Shown piece by piece: positions 6,390-12,388 of a stretch of DNA of 12,388 bases; the first letter of the stretch is position 1; each line of letters starts with the position of its first letter. The stretch comes from Actinobacteria bacterium 13_1_20CM_4_69_9 (GTDB lineage Bacteria; Actinomycetota; Thermoleophilia; Gaiellales; Gaiellaceae): contig MNJC01000069.1 in the NCBI GenBank assembly GCA_001920085.1, positions 1,963 to 14,350 on the forward strand, written 5' to 3'. The notes beneath the pieces are model-generated. The model saw nothing but the letters and a program-made list of their open reading frames with translations. It was not told the origin of the DNA and did not search any database. The position numbers and the translations under genes were made by a program.

Positions 6390-7087
6390 AACGAGTCGAG
6401 AGCTTCGCGGAGCGAGCGGACGTATGCCCGCAGGGCCTGAGGCCCCTCCTGTGCAACCTCGACCGCGCGCGACCCGACGACGACGCCGTCGCAGAGCCGT
6501 GCGGTCGCGCGCGCATGCTCCGGTGTTGAGATCCCGAACCCTGCGTACAGCGGCACGTCGGCGACGGCACGGGCACGCTCGACGAGCCCCGCGAGGGCGG
6601 GCGAGACCTCCTTCCGTGCGCCTGTCGTGCCGGTCAGAGTGACGAGGTAGAGCCACCCGTCGGTCTGCTGCGCGGCGACGCGGAGGCGTTCGTCCGTCGA
6701 GGTCGGCGCGACGAGCTGCACGCGGCGCACCTCCGGCCGCTCACCGGCGGGCAGGTCCGCGACGATCAGCGACGTCGCGCCGGCGCCGCGCGCGTCCTCT
6801 ACGAAGCGCTCCCAGCCGTACGCCTCCAGCAGCGCCGCGTAGGTCATGGGCACCAACGGCGTTCGCGGTATCAGTTCACGCGCGCGCGCGAGGCACTCGA
6901 GGCAGGCCTCTGTGCGCATGCCCTCTGCGAGCGCTTGTTCGCCGGCGCGGCGAATCACGGGGCCGTCGGCCAGCGGGTCGGAGAAGGGGAAGCCGAGCTC
7001 GACGACGTCGGCACCGCCCTCGGCGGCTGCGGCCGCCAGCTCGGGCGTCGCCTTCCCGGCCATCAAGTAGATGACGAGCGTCTTCAC
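6386..7087 (-). CDS. trpA: tryptophan synthase alpha chain
   Basis: TrpA cleaves indole-3-glycerol phosphate to indole and glyceraldehyde 3-phosphate and passes indole to TrpB. The signature DVVELGFPFSDPLADGP (27-43) contains the catalytic Glu30 and Asp41, equivalent to E. coli Glu49 and Asp60. YAGFGIST (181-188) and VGSRAV (204-209) form the phosphate site. At 233 residues it is shorter than the usual 250-270: the N-terminal helix before the first strand is absent, and the stretch after DLPAGE (111-116) is compressed. The GTG at 7087 overlaps the TGA of the preceding GNAT gene (GTGA) and no upstream in-frame start gives a better N-terminus. It is the last intact gene of the operon and is followed, again overlapping, by the broken HAD gene. 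Confidence 0.95.
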   Translation of the reverse strand: MKTLVIYLMAGKATPELAAAAAEGGADVVELGFPFSDPLADGPVIRRAGEQALAEGMRTEACLECLARARELIPRTPLVPMTYAALLEAYGWERFVEDARGAGATSLIVADLPAGERPEVRRVQLVAPTSTDERLRVAAQQTDGWLYLVTLTGTTGARKEVSPALAGLVERARAVADVPLYAGFGISTPEHARATARLCDGVVVGSRAVEVAQEGPQALRAYVRSLREALDSL

Positions 7088-7629
7088 TCGAGGTCCGGCG
7101 CGACGATCGCGAACAGCGTGGCGTCGACGCGCGTGCCGCCGTGGCGCAGCAGCTTGCGCTTGACGCCTTCGCGCTCGAAGCCGGCGCGCTCGAGCACGCG
7201 CTCGGACGCGAGGTTCCCGAGCCGCACGTGCGCCTCGACGCGGACGATGCCGCGAGCATGAGAGTCGTCGACGAGTGCGCGCACCGCGCGCGTCGCGACT
7301 CCGCGGCCGCGCGCCTCGACGAACAGCCAATAGCCGAGCTCGACCGTGTCGCGCATCGGGTCGAACAGACGGAGGTTTGCCCCGCCGAGGAGCCCGCCCG
7401 TGCTCGTGTCCTCGATCACGTACGGTGCCAGGAGCCCGCGCTCGTGCATCCACGGCAGCTGCTCGCGCAGCATCGTGCGCAGCGTGTCGCCGTCGACGGG
7501 CGGGAGGCCCGCCTCGCCGCCGACCTCGGGATCCCGGAATGCGGGCGCGATCGCGTCGATGTCGGCGTCGGTGGGCGGGCGCAGCAGCAATTCGGGGGTG
7601 CGTAGCGTCTCGGGGAAGCTGTACGTCAG
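7084..7629 (-). CDS. GNAT-family N-acetyltransferase (RimJ/RimL type) lying between trpB and trpA
   Basis: A protein of about 181 residues. The opening LRTPELLLRPPTDADIDAI is typical of the RimJ/RimL-like (Acetyltransf_3) branch. ELGYWLFVEARGRGVATRAV holds the acetyl-CoA-binding motif A with its R-G-x-G-x-A-type loop, and LGNLASERVLERAGFEREG is motif B. Such enzymes acetylate protein N-termini, amino acids or small amines; the substrate is not readable. The domain starts within 10 residues of the trpB stop, where there is no ATG, GTG or TTG. A CTG at 7629-7627 overlaps the trpB TGA as CTGA, with GAGGTG (7638-7643) eight bases upstream, and is the best start. The alternative TTG at 7590 would cut the first conserved strand and has no ribosome-binding site. 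The stop overlaps the trpA GTG by four bases. Confidence 0.85.
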   Translation of the reverse strand: MTYSFPETLRTPELLLRPPTDADIDAIAPAFRDPEVGGEAGLPPVDGDTLRTMLREQLPWMHERGLLAPYVIEDTSTGGLLGGANLRLFDPMRDTVELGYWLFVEARGRGVATRAVRALVDDSHARGIVRVEAHVRLGNLASERVLERAGFEREGVKRKLLRHGGTRVDATLFAIVAPDLE

Positions 7630-8750
7630 TGCGCGAGCACCTCGGCCAGGTCCTTGTCGCCGCGTCCCGACAGGCAGACCAGCACGTGTTGCTCGTCGAG
7701 CTCGCGCACACGCGCGAGCGCATGGGCCGGCTCGAGCGCGGGGATGATCCCCTCGAGTCGCGTCAGCTCGCGGAACGCGACCAGCGCCTCGTCGTCGGTT
7801 GTCGTCAGGTAGTCCGCGCGGCCGCTGTCGCGGAGCCATGCATGCTCGGGGCCGACGCCCGGGTAGTCCAGCCCCGCGGAGATCGAGTGCGCATCGGCGA
7901 TCTGCCCGTCCGCGTCGGCGAGCACCGAGGATCGAGCGCCGTGGAGCACGGCCGCGCGGCCAGTGCCGAGCGATGCCGCCTCGGCGGCCTCGACGCCGAC
8001 GAGGCGGACCTGCGCGTCGTCGAGGAAGCCCGCGAACATCCCGATCGCGTTCGAGCCACCGCCCACACAGGCGAGCACGACCTCCGGCAGCCGGCCCTCT
8101 GCCTCGAGGAATTGGGCGCGCGCCTCGCGGCCGATTACCGATTGGAGCTCGCGCACGATCTCCGGATAGGGCGCCGGGCCGACGCACGACCCGATCAGGT
8201 AGTGCGTCGTCGCGACGTTCGTGATCCAGTCTCGGATCGCCTCGCTGGTCGCCTCCTTCAGCGTGCGCGTCCCGAAGTCGACCGGACGCACCTCGGCGCC
8301 GAGCAACTCCATCCGCTCGACGTTGGGGCGCTGGCGGCGCATGTCCTCTTCGCCCATGTAGACGACGCACTCGAGCCCGAAGCGCGCGCACACCGTTGCG
8401 GTTGCGACGCCGTGCTGGCCTGCGCCGGTCTCCGCGACGATGCGGCTCTTGCCGAGCCGCCGTGCGAGGACCGCTTGCCCGAGGGCGTTGTTGAGCTTGT
8501 GCGCCCCGGTGTGGAGGAGATCCTCGCGCTTCAGGTAGACGCGCTTCCCCGGCGCGAAGCGCTCGGCCCGCGTCAGAGGTGTCGGGCGTCCGGCGAACGT
8601 CCGGCCGAGCTCGTCGAGCTCCGCGCGGAACGATTCGTCCGCCTGCGCGTCACGCCAGCCTGCGTCGAGCTCGTCGAGCGCGGGCACGAGCGTCTCAGGG
8701 ACGAAGCGTCCGCCATAGGTGCCGAAGAGGCCGCCCGCCGTTGTGCTCAT
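7626..8750 (-). CDS. trpB: tryptophan synthase beta chain
   Basis: A 374-residue pyridoxal-phosphate enzyme that joins indole and serine to give tryptophan, as the partner of TrpA. GTYGGRFVPETLVPAL (10-25) is the standard start of the fold. HTGAHKLNNALGQ (80-92) holds the PLP lysine Lys85, AETGAGQHGVA (106-116) the catalytic Glu107, GGGSN (230-234) the phosphate-binding loop, and SISAGLDYPGVGPEH (289-303) and SGRGDKD (361-367) complete the active site. All key residues are present, and this is the TrpB1 type that works with an alpha chain. The ATG at 8750-8748 overlaps the TGA of the trpCF gene (ATGA). The gene normally next downstream, trpA, is displaced by the GNAT gene. Confidence 0.97.
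   Translation of the reverse strand: MSTTAGGLFGTYGGRFVPETLVPALDELDAGWRDAQADESFRAELDELGRTFAGRPTPLTRAERFAPGKRVYLKREDLLHTGAHKLNNALGQAVLARRLGKSRIVAETGAGQHGVATATVCARFGLECVVYMGEEDMRRQRPNVERMELLGAEVRPVDFGTRTLKEATSEAIRDWITNVATTHYLIGSCVGPAPYPEIVRELQSVIGREARAQFLEAEGRLPEVVLACVGGGSNAIGMFAGFLDDAQVRLVGVEAAEAASLGTGRAAVLHGARSSVLADADGQIADAHSISAGLDYPGVGPEHAWLRDSGRADYLTTTDDEALVAFRELTRLEGIIPALEPAHALARVRELDEQHVLVCLSGRGDKDLAEVLAH
7638..7643 (-). promoter_or_regulatory. Shine-Dalgarno-like site deciding the CTG start of the GNAT gene
   Basis: On the minus strand GAGGTG, within the 3' end of trpB, ends eight bases before the CTG at 7629. It is a six-base match to the 16S anti-Shine-Dalgarno and is a good reason to accept the unusual start codon. 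Confidence 0.5.
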
Positions 8751-9907
8751 CGAGCCGCCGCGACGAAGGCGCGGACCTTGTCGTGGTCCTTGACGCCCGG
8801 CTCGGCCTCGAGTCGCGACGCCGCGTCGACCGCCCACGGCCGAACGGCGCGTACGGCCTCGCGCACGTTGTCGGGGCCGAGGCGCCCGGCGAGCACGACG
8901 CGCCCTTCGCGTGCGGCTGCGCGCTGTAGATGCAGCGGATCGCGCTCCTCCCAGGGAAGGTCGACCACGTGTGCAACGGCGCGGCCGTTTCGAAAGAGCA
9001 CGGCGTCGCGCCCGCGCACCCGGCCTTCCTCGCGCTGGTAGACCTGCACGAGATCGGAGCCGGCGTCCTCGGCGTCGCCGACGAACACGGCGACGCTCAG
9101 CCGATCGCCCGGTACGTCGAGGACGGCCGGCGCGCGGCGGGGGCTGTCCTCGACGAGGATGAAGCCGAGCATGTCTGCGCCGGCGTCGAGGGCCGCGTCG
9201 ACGTCGTCCTGGCGGGTCAACCCGCACACTTTCACGAGCGGTCGCGACAGCAGCTCGCGCAGCTTCTGGGCCGGATCGTCGGCCTGCATCAAGGCAGAGC
9301 CGACGAGGATCGCGTCGGCGCCGGCGAGCTCCGCGGCCGCGCCGTGAGCGCGCGTGTGCACACCGCTCTCGGCGACGACGACCGCGTCGTGCTCGCCGAG
9401 TCGAGCGACGAGGTCGAGCTGCTCTGCGCGATCGATCTCGAAGGTCGTCAAGTCCCGCGCGTTGACGCCGATCACCTCCGCGCCGAGCGCGACCGCGCGG
9501 TGGAGCTCGTTCGCGTCGTGCGCCTCGACGAGCGTCTCGAGCCCGAGCTCGCGCGCGTATGAGACGAGCGCCGCGGCGCGCTGGTCGTCTACGTCGCGAA
9601 GGATGACGAGCGCGGCGTCGGCGCCGGCGAGCTTCAGCTTGAGGAGGTCGAGCTCCTCGCTGAAGAATCCCTTCGCCAGCAGCGGTGCGGCGGTCGCCGA
9701 CCGCGCCGCCTTCAAGTCGTCGAGCGAGCCGCCGAAGCGCTCGTCGACGAGGATCGAGATCGCTGCCGCGCCCGCGTTCGCGAACTGAGCCGCGAGGCGC
9801 GCCGGGTCGGCGTCGAGCCGGAGGTCGCCGGCCGAAGGGGAGCGGCGCTTGACCTCGGCGATCGCGCCGAGGCCGGGTGCTGCGAGGGCGTCCCGAAACC
9901 TGCCCAT
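8747..9907 (-). CDS. trpCF: fused indole-3-glycerol phosphate synthase / phosphoribosylanthranilate isomerase
   Basis: A 386-residue two-domain protein. Residues 1-220 are the TrpC (IGPS) barrel, which closes the indole ring: AIAEVKRRSPSAGD (15-28) with Glu18 and Lys20, AKGFF (78-82) with Lys79 (the usual KDF is KGF), VEAHD (127-131) with Glu128, IGVNARDL (146-153) with Asn149 and AESGVHT (179-185). The usual N-terminal 30-45 residues before FRDAL are missing. Residues 222-386 are the TrpF domain, which isomerises phosphoribosylanthranilate: VKVCGLTR (225-232) with Cys228, GFILVEDSPR (248-257) and a C-terminal PGVKDHDKV. It is short, lacks the GGTG phosphate motif and LHG, and has Arg342 and Arg365 where glycine is normal (AGGL to AGRL, SGVE to SRLE). 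Asp316 may be the catalytic acid. The start codon overlaps the trpD stop by one base (TGATG). Confidence 0.93.
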   Translation of the reverse strand: MGRFRDALAAPGLGAIAEVKRRSPSAGDLRLDADPARLAAQFANAGAAAISILVDERFGGSLDDLKAARSATAAPLLAKGFFSEELDLLKLKLAGADAALVILRDVDDQRAAALVSYARELGLETLVEAHDANELHRAVALGAEVIGVNARDLTTFEIDRAEQLDLVARLGEHDAVVVAESGVHTRAHGAAAELAGADAILVGSALMQADDPAQKLRELLSRPLVKVCGLTRQDDVDAALDAGADMLGFILVEDSPRRAPAVLDVPGDRLSVAVFVGDAEDAGSDLVQVYQREEGRVRGRDAVLFRNGRAVAHVVDLPWEERDPLHLQRAAAREGRVVLAGRLGPDNVREAVRAVRPWAVDAASRLEAEPGVKDHDKVRAFVAAAR

Positions 9908-10932
9908 CAGGCAGTGACAGTCTGGCGGGAGAACGCGATCAGCTGCTCGAGGCGTTCGGCAGCCGCACCGGAGTCGACTGTCTGGCGCGCGAGCTCGAGC
10001 CCCTCGCGCAGGTCCTCCGCGTGGCCCGCCGCGGCGATCGCGCCTGCAGCGTTCAGCAGGATCGCGTTGCGGCGCCCGCCGTTCGCTCCGTCGAACACCT
10101 CCCGGACCGCGGCGGCGTTCTCCGCCGGCGTGCCGCCGCGCAGCTCCGCGACGTCGCAGCGGGGAAGGCCCAGCTCCTGCTCGGGATCGAGCGTCCGCTC
10201 GCGCACCGAGCCGTCGACGACCTCGGCGAGGAGATTCGGGCCGACCGGAGAGAGCTCGTCGATCCCGCCCGCGCCGTGCACGACGAACGCCCGTCGCGCA
10301 CCGAGCGCCGCGAGCACGTCGGCGATGGTGCGCACGAGCTCGGCCGAGTAGACGCCCACGACCTGCGCGCGCGCCCCGGCCGGGTTGGTCAGCGGGCCGA
10401 GCACGTTGAAGACGGTGCGTGTTGCGAGCTCCCTGCGCACCGGCGCGGCGTGGCGCATCGCGGGATGATGCGAGGGGGCGAACAGGAAGCCGAAGCCGAG
10501 CTCGTCGATGGAGCTGGCGATGCGCTCCGGTTCCTGCTCGAGGGTGAAGCCGAGTGCCTCCAGCACGTCGGCGGACCCGCAGGCCGACGACACGGCACGG
10601 TTCCCGTGCTTCGCGACGCCGGCGCCGGCAGCGGCGGCGACGAGCGCCGCGGCGGTCGAGATGTTGATCGTCCGCGCGCCGTCTCCGCCCGTCCCCGCCG
10701 TGTCGACGAGGTCTTCTCGACGCGGCCGCACGGGGAGGACGTGTGCGCGCATCGCCTCCGCGCAGCCCGCGATCTCGTCCGCCGTCTCGCCCTTCGCGCG
10801 CAGGGCGACGAGAAAGCCGCCGATCTGCGCGGGCGTCGCCGCGCCGGCCATGATCTCGCTCATCACCTCGCGCGTCTCGTCCCGCGTCAGGTCATGGCCG
10901 TCGAGCACCTGCTGCAGCGCCTGCTGGATCAT
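9907..10932 (-). CDS. trpD: anthranilate phosphoribosyltransferase
   Basis: TrpD transfers the phosphoribosyl group of PRPP to anthranilate, the second step of the pathway. The 341-residue protein has the normal length and order: an N-terminal helical dimer domain ending near 70, then DTAGTGGDGARTINIST (77-93) with the PRPP-binding glycine loop, KHGNRAVSSACGSADVLEALG (108-128) and the FLFAPSHHPAMR segment (near 150-160) followed by RTVFNVLGPLTNP. No key segment is missing. The ATG at 10932-10930 overlaps the trpG TGA as ATGA, with only a weak ribosome-binding site, so coupled translation from trpG is likely. The stop shares one base with the trpCF start. Confidence 0.97.
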   Translation of the reverse strand: MIQQALQQVLDGHDLTRDETREVMSEIMAGAATPAQIGGFLVALRAKGETADEIAGCAEAMRAHVLPVRPRREDLVDTAGTGGDGARTINISTAAALVAAAAGAGVAKHGNRAVSSACGSADVLEALGFTLEQEPERIASSIDELGFGFLFAPSHHPAMRHAAPVRRELATRTVFNVLGPLTNPAGARAQVVGVYSAELVRTIADVLAALGARRAFVVHGAGGIDELSPVGPNLLAEVVDGSVRERTLDPEQELGLPRCDVAELRGGTPAENAAAVREVFDGANGGRRNAILLNAAGAIAAAGHAEDLREGLELARQTVDSGAAAERLEQLIAFSRQTVTA

Positions 10933-11465
10933 CTCGCCAGGAAGTTTCGCGCGATCTCGCGGCCGAGTGGCGTCAGCACCGACTCCGGATGGAACTGGAC
11001 GCCGTCGATCGGCAGGTCGCGGTGGCGCACGGCCATCACCTCGCCGTCGTCGCTCGTCGCCGACACCTCGAGCACCCCCGGCACGCTCGCCGCCGCGAGG
11101 GAGTGATACCGGCCGACCTCGAGCTCCTCCGGGAGCCCGGCGAAGAGGCCTCGGCCGTCGTGCCGCACCGAGCACGCCTTGCCGTGCACGAGCTCGCGTG
11201 CAGAACCGATCTCGCCGCCGAAGGCCTCCACGATCGCCTGGTGGCCGAGGCAGACGCCGAGCGTTGGGACGCGGGTGTCACGCACGAGCGCGACCACGCG
11301 TTCCGGCGGCCGGCCGGGGCCCGGCGACACGATCAGCGCCGAGGGCCGCAACCGCTCGAGGTCGGGCGCGTCGTTCCGGCGCACGACGACGTCCGCGCCG
11401 AGCTCGCCGAAGAGGTGGGCGAGGTTGTGCGTGAACGAGTCGTAGTTGTCGACGAGCAGGATCAC
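10929..11465 (-). CDS. trpG: anthranilate synthase glutamine amidotransferase component
   Basis: A 178-residue class I glutamine amidotransferase that supplies ammonia to TrpE for anthranilate formation. It begins with ILLVDNYDSFTHNLAHLFG (2-20), has SPGPG (47-51), the nucleophile in GVCLGHQAI (70-78, Cys72), VHGK (93-96), and the partner residues His159 and Glu161 in FHPES. The triad is complete. The GTG at 11465-11463 overlaps the trpE TGA as GTGA and gives the standard N-terminus. The same subunit could also serve a PabB enzyme in folate synthesis, as in some bacteria with a single copy; position directly after trpE favours tryptophan synthesis. Confidence 0.96.
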   Translation of the reverse strand: MILLVDNYDSFTHNLAHLFGELGADVVVRRNDAPDLERLRPSALIVSPGPGRPPERVVALVRDTRVPTLGVCLGHQAIVEAFGGEIGSARELVHGKACSVRHDGRGLFAGLPEELEVGRYHSLAAASVPGVLEVSATSDDGEVMAVRHRDLPIDGVQFHPESVLTPLGREIARNFLAR

Positions 11466-12388
11466 CGCTGTTCGGACTCCGCCAGGTCGATCGCCGCCTC
11501 CACGGCGGCGAGCTTTCGCAGGCACTCCTCGTGCTCGGCGGCCGGTTCCGAGTCGGCCACGATGCCGGCGCCCGCCTGCAGGTGCGCGACGCCGTCGCGC
11601 AGGACGATCGTGCGGATCGCGATGCAGGTGTCGAGCGTCTGCTCGTCCGGCAGCGCATAGCCGACGGCGCCGGCGTACGGCCCGCGGCGCCGTCCTTCGA
11701 GCTCGGAGATGATCTGCATCGCGCGCACCTTGGGCGCACCGGACACGGTTCCTGCAGGGAAGCAGGCGCGCAGCAGGTCGAACGGCCCGACACCGTCGCG
11801 CAGCTCGCCGCTGACCTGCGAGACGAGGTGCGTGACGTGCGAGTAGCGCTCCACCTCCAGGAAGCGCGTCACGTCGACCGTGCCGGGAACGCACACGCGG
11901 GAGAGGTCGTTCCGGCCGAGGTCGACGAGCATCACGTGCTCGGCGCGATCCTTCTCCGACGCCAGCAGCCGCTCCGCGTCGCCGGGCCCGCGCTCCGTCG
12001 TGCCCGCGATCGGGTTGAGGCTCGCACTGTGGCCCTCGCACTTGACGAGCGTTTCCGGCGAGGAGCCGATCAGGGCGAGGCCGTCGAGCTCGAGCAGGAA
12101 CAGATAGGGCGACGGGTTGACGCGCCGCAGTGCGCGGTAGAGGTCGAGCGCCGACGCCGTCGTCGGGCGCTCGGCGCGTTGCGAGAGCACGATCTGGAAT
12201 GCGTCGCCGTCGCGAATGTGCTCCTGCGCGGCGCGCACCTGCTCCTCGTAGCCGGCGCGCGCCGGCGTGCGCCTGGCGAGGCCGCGTCGCCCGTTCCCGT
12301 GGGGCATGCGCGGCGCGGGACGCGCGAACAGTCGTGCCACCTCGTCCGGGTCGCCGCGGATCACCTCCGCGGTGTTCTGGACGTGGTC
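11462..12388 (-). CDS. trpE: anthranilate synthase component I, C-terminal part (5' end outside window)
   Basis: The frame is open to the window edge, giving 308 residues that cover the chorismate-binding domain; the N-terminal region with the tryptophan feedback site is outside. Recognisable segments are GDAFQIVLSQR (61-71), PIAGTTERG (126-134, where PIAGTR is usual), VMLVDLGRNDLSRV (152-165), THLVSQVSGEL (186-196), PAGTVSGAPKVRAMQI (211-226) and QAGAGIVADSEP (271-282). The TVSGAPKVRAM form and the direct trpG neighbour indicate anthranilate synthase rather than PabB or isochorismate synthase. The enzyme converts chorismate and ammonia to anthranilate, the committed step. The first visible residues, DHVQNTAEV, show the gene continues upstream, so an internal GTG at 12364 is not the start. 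Operon promoter and any leader are beyond the window. Confidence 0.95.
   Translation of the reverse strand, partial: DHVQNTAEVIRGDPDEVARLFARPAPRMPHGNGRRGLARRTPARAGYEEQVRAAQEHIRDGDAFQIVLSQRAERPTTASALDLYRALRRVNPSPYLFLLELDGLALIGSSPETLVKCEGHSASLNPIAGTTERGPGDAERLLASEKDRAEHVMLVDLGRNDLSRVCVPGTVDVTRFLEVERYSHVTHLVSQVSGELRDGVGPFDLLRACFPAGTVSGAPKVRAMQIISELEGRRRGPYAGAVGYALPDEQTLDTCIAIRTIVLRDGVAHLQAGAGIVADSEPAAEHEECLRKLAAVEAAIDLAESEQR

Noticed and set aside
7630..8391. Upstream extension of the GNAT frame into trpB
   Set aside because: The extension is an Arg/Gly-rich out-of-frame reading of trpB. The acetyltransferase domain begins at the CTG overlap.
7275..9041. 588-codon plus-strand frame opposite GNAT, trpB and trpCF
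   Set aside because: Composition-driven shadow of the trp genes; no domain or ribosome-binding site.

Overview
The window is GC-rich chromosomal DNA in which nearly all genes lie on the minus strand. Base composition, frequent GTG starts, start/stop overlaps and protein style suggest a high-GC Actinomycetota-like bacterium, possibly a deep lineage such as Thermoleophilia. That lineage call is inference. I see no tRNA, rRNA, CRISPR array, insertion sequence or attachment site.

Right half (12388 down to 5870, minus strand): a tryptophan biosynthesis operon read as trpE (5' end outside the window), trpG, trpD, a trpC-trpF fusion, trpB, a GNAT acetyltransferase, trpA and the remains of a HAD phosphatase gene. 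All seven junctions overlap by 1 or 4 bases, so the genes are probably translationally coupled. Together the trp products take chorismate to tryptophan: TrpE/TrpG make anthranilate, TrpD adds the phosphoribosyl group, TrpF isomerises, TrpC closes the indole ring, and TrpA/TrpB convert indole-glycerol phosphate and serine to tryptophan. Unusual points are the GNAT gene separating trpB from trpA (apparently starting at CTG), a strongly diverged TrpF domain, shortened TrpA and TrpC, and a HAD gene broken by a frameshift that coincides with a missing cap segment.

Middle (5869 to 2450, minus strand): a LysR-type regulator, a 311-base spacer with dyads and a long hairpin, a secreted family-5 (peptide/nickel type) substrate-binding protein without its permease genes, and a 347-base spacer holding five consecutive hairpins, one of which is a textbook intrinsic terminator for the substrate-binding gene.

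Left end (2449 to 1): a three-helix membrane protein with a large beta-rich extracytoplasmic domain, meeting tail to tail (7-base overlap) a plus-strand membrane-anchored SGNH hydrolase. That gene diverges from a GPR1/FUN34/YaaH-type acetate transporter gene whose 3' end is cut by the window edge.

The tryptophan operon assignments are firm. The regulatory sites are sequence-pattern proposals only.
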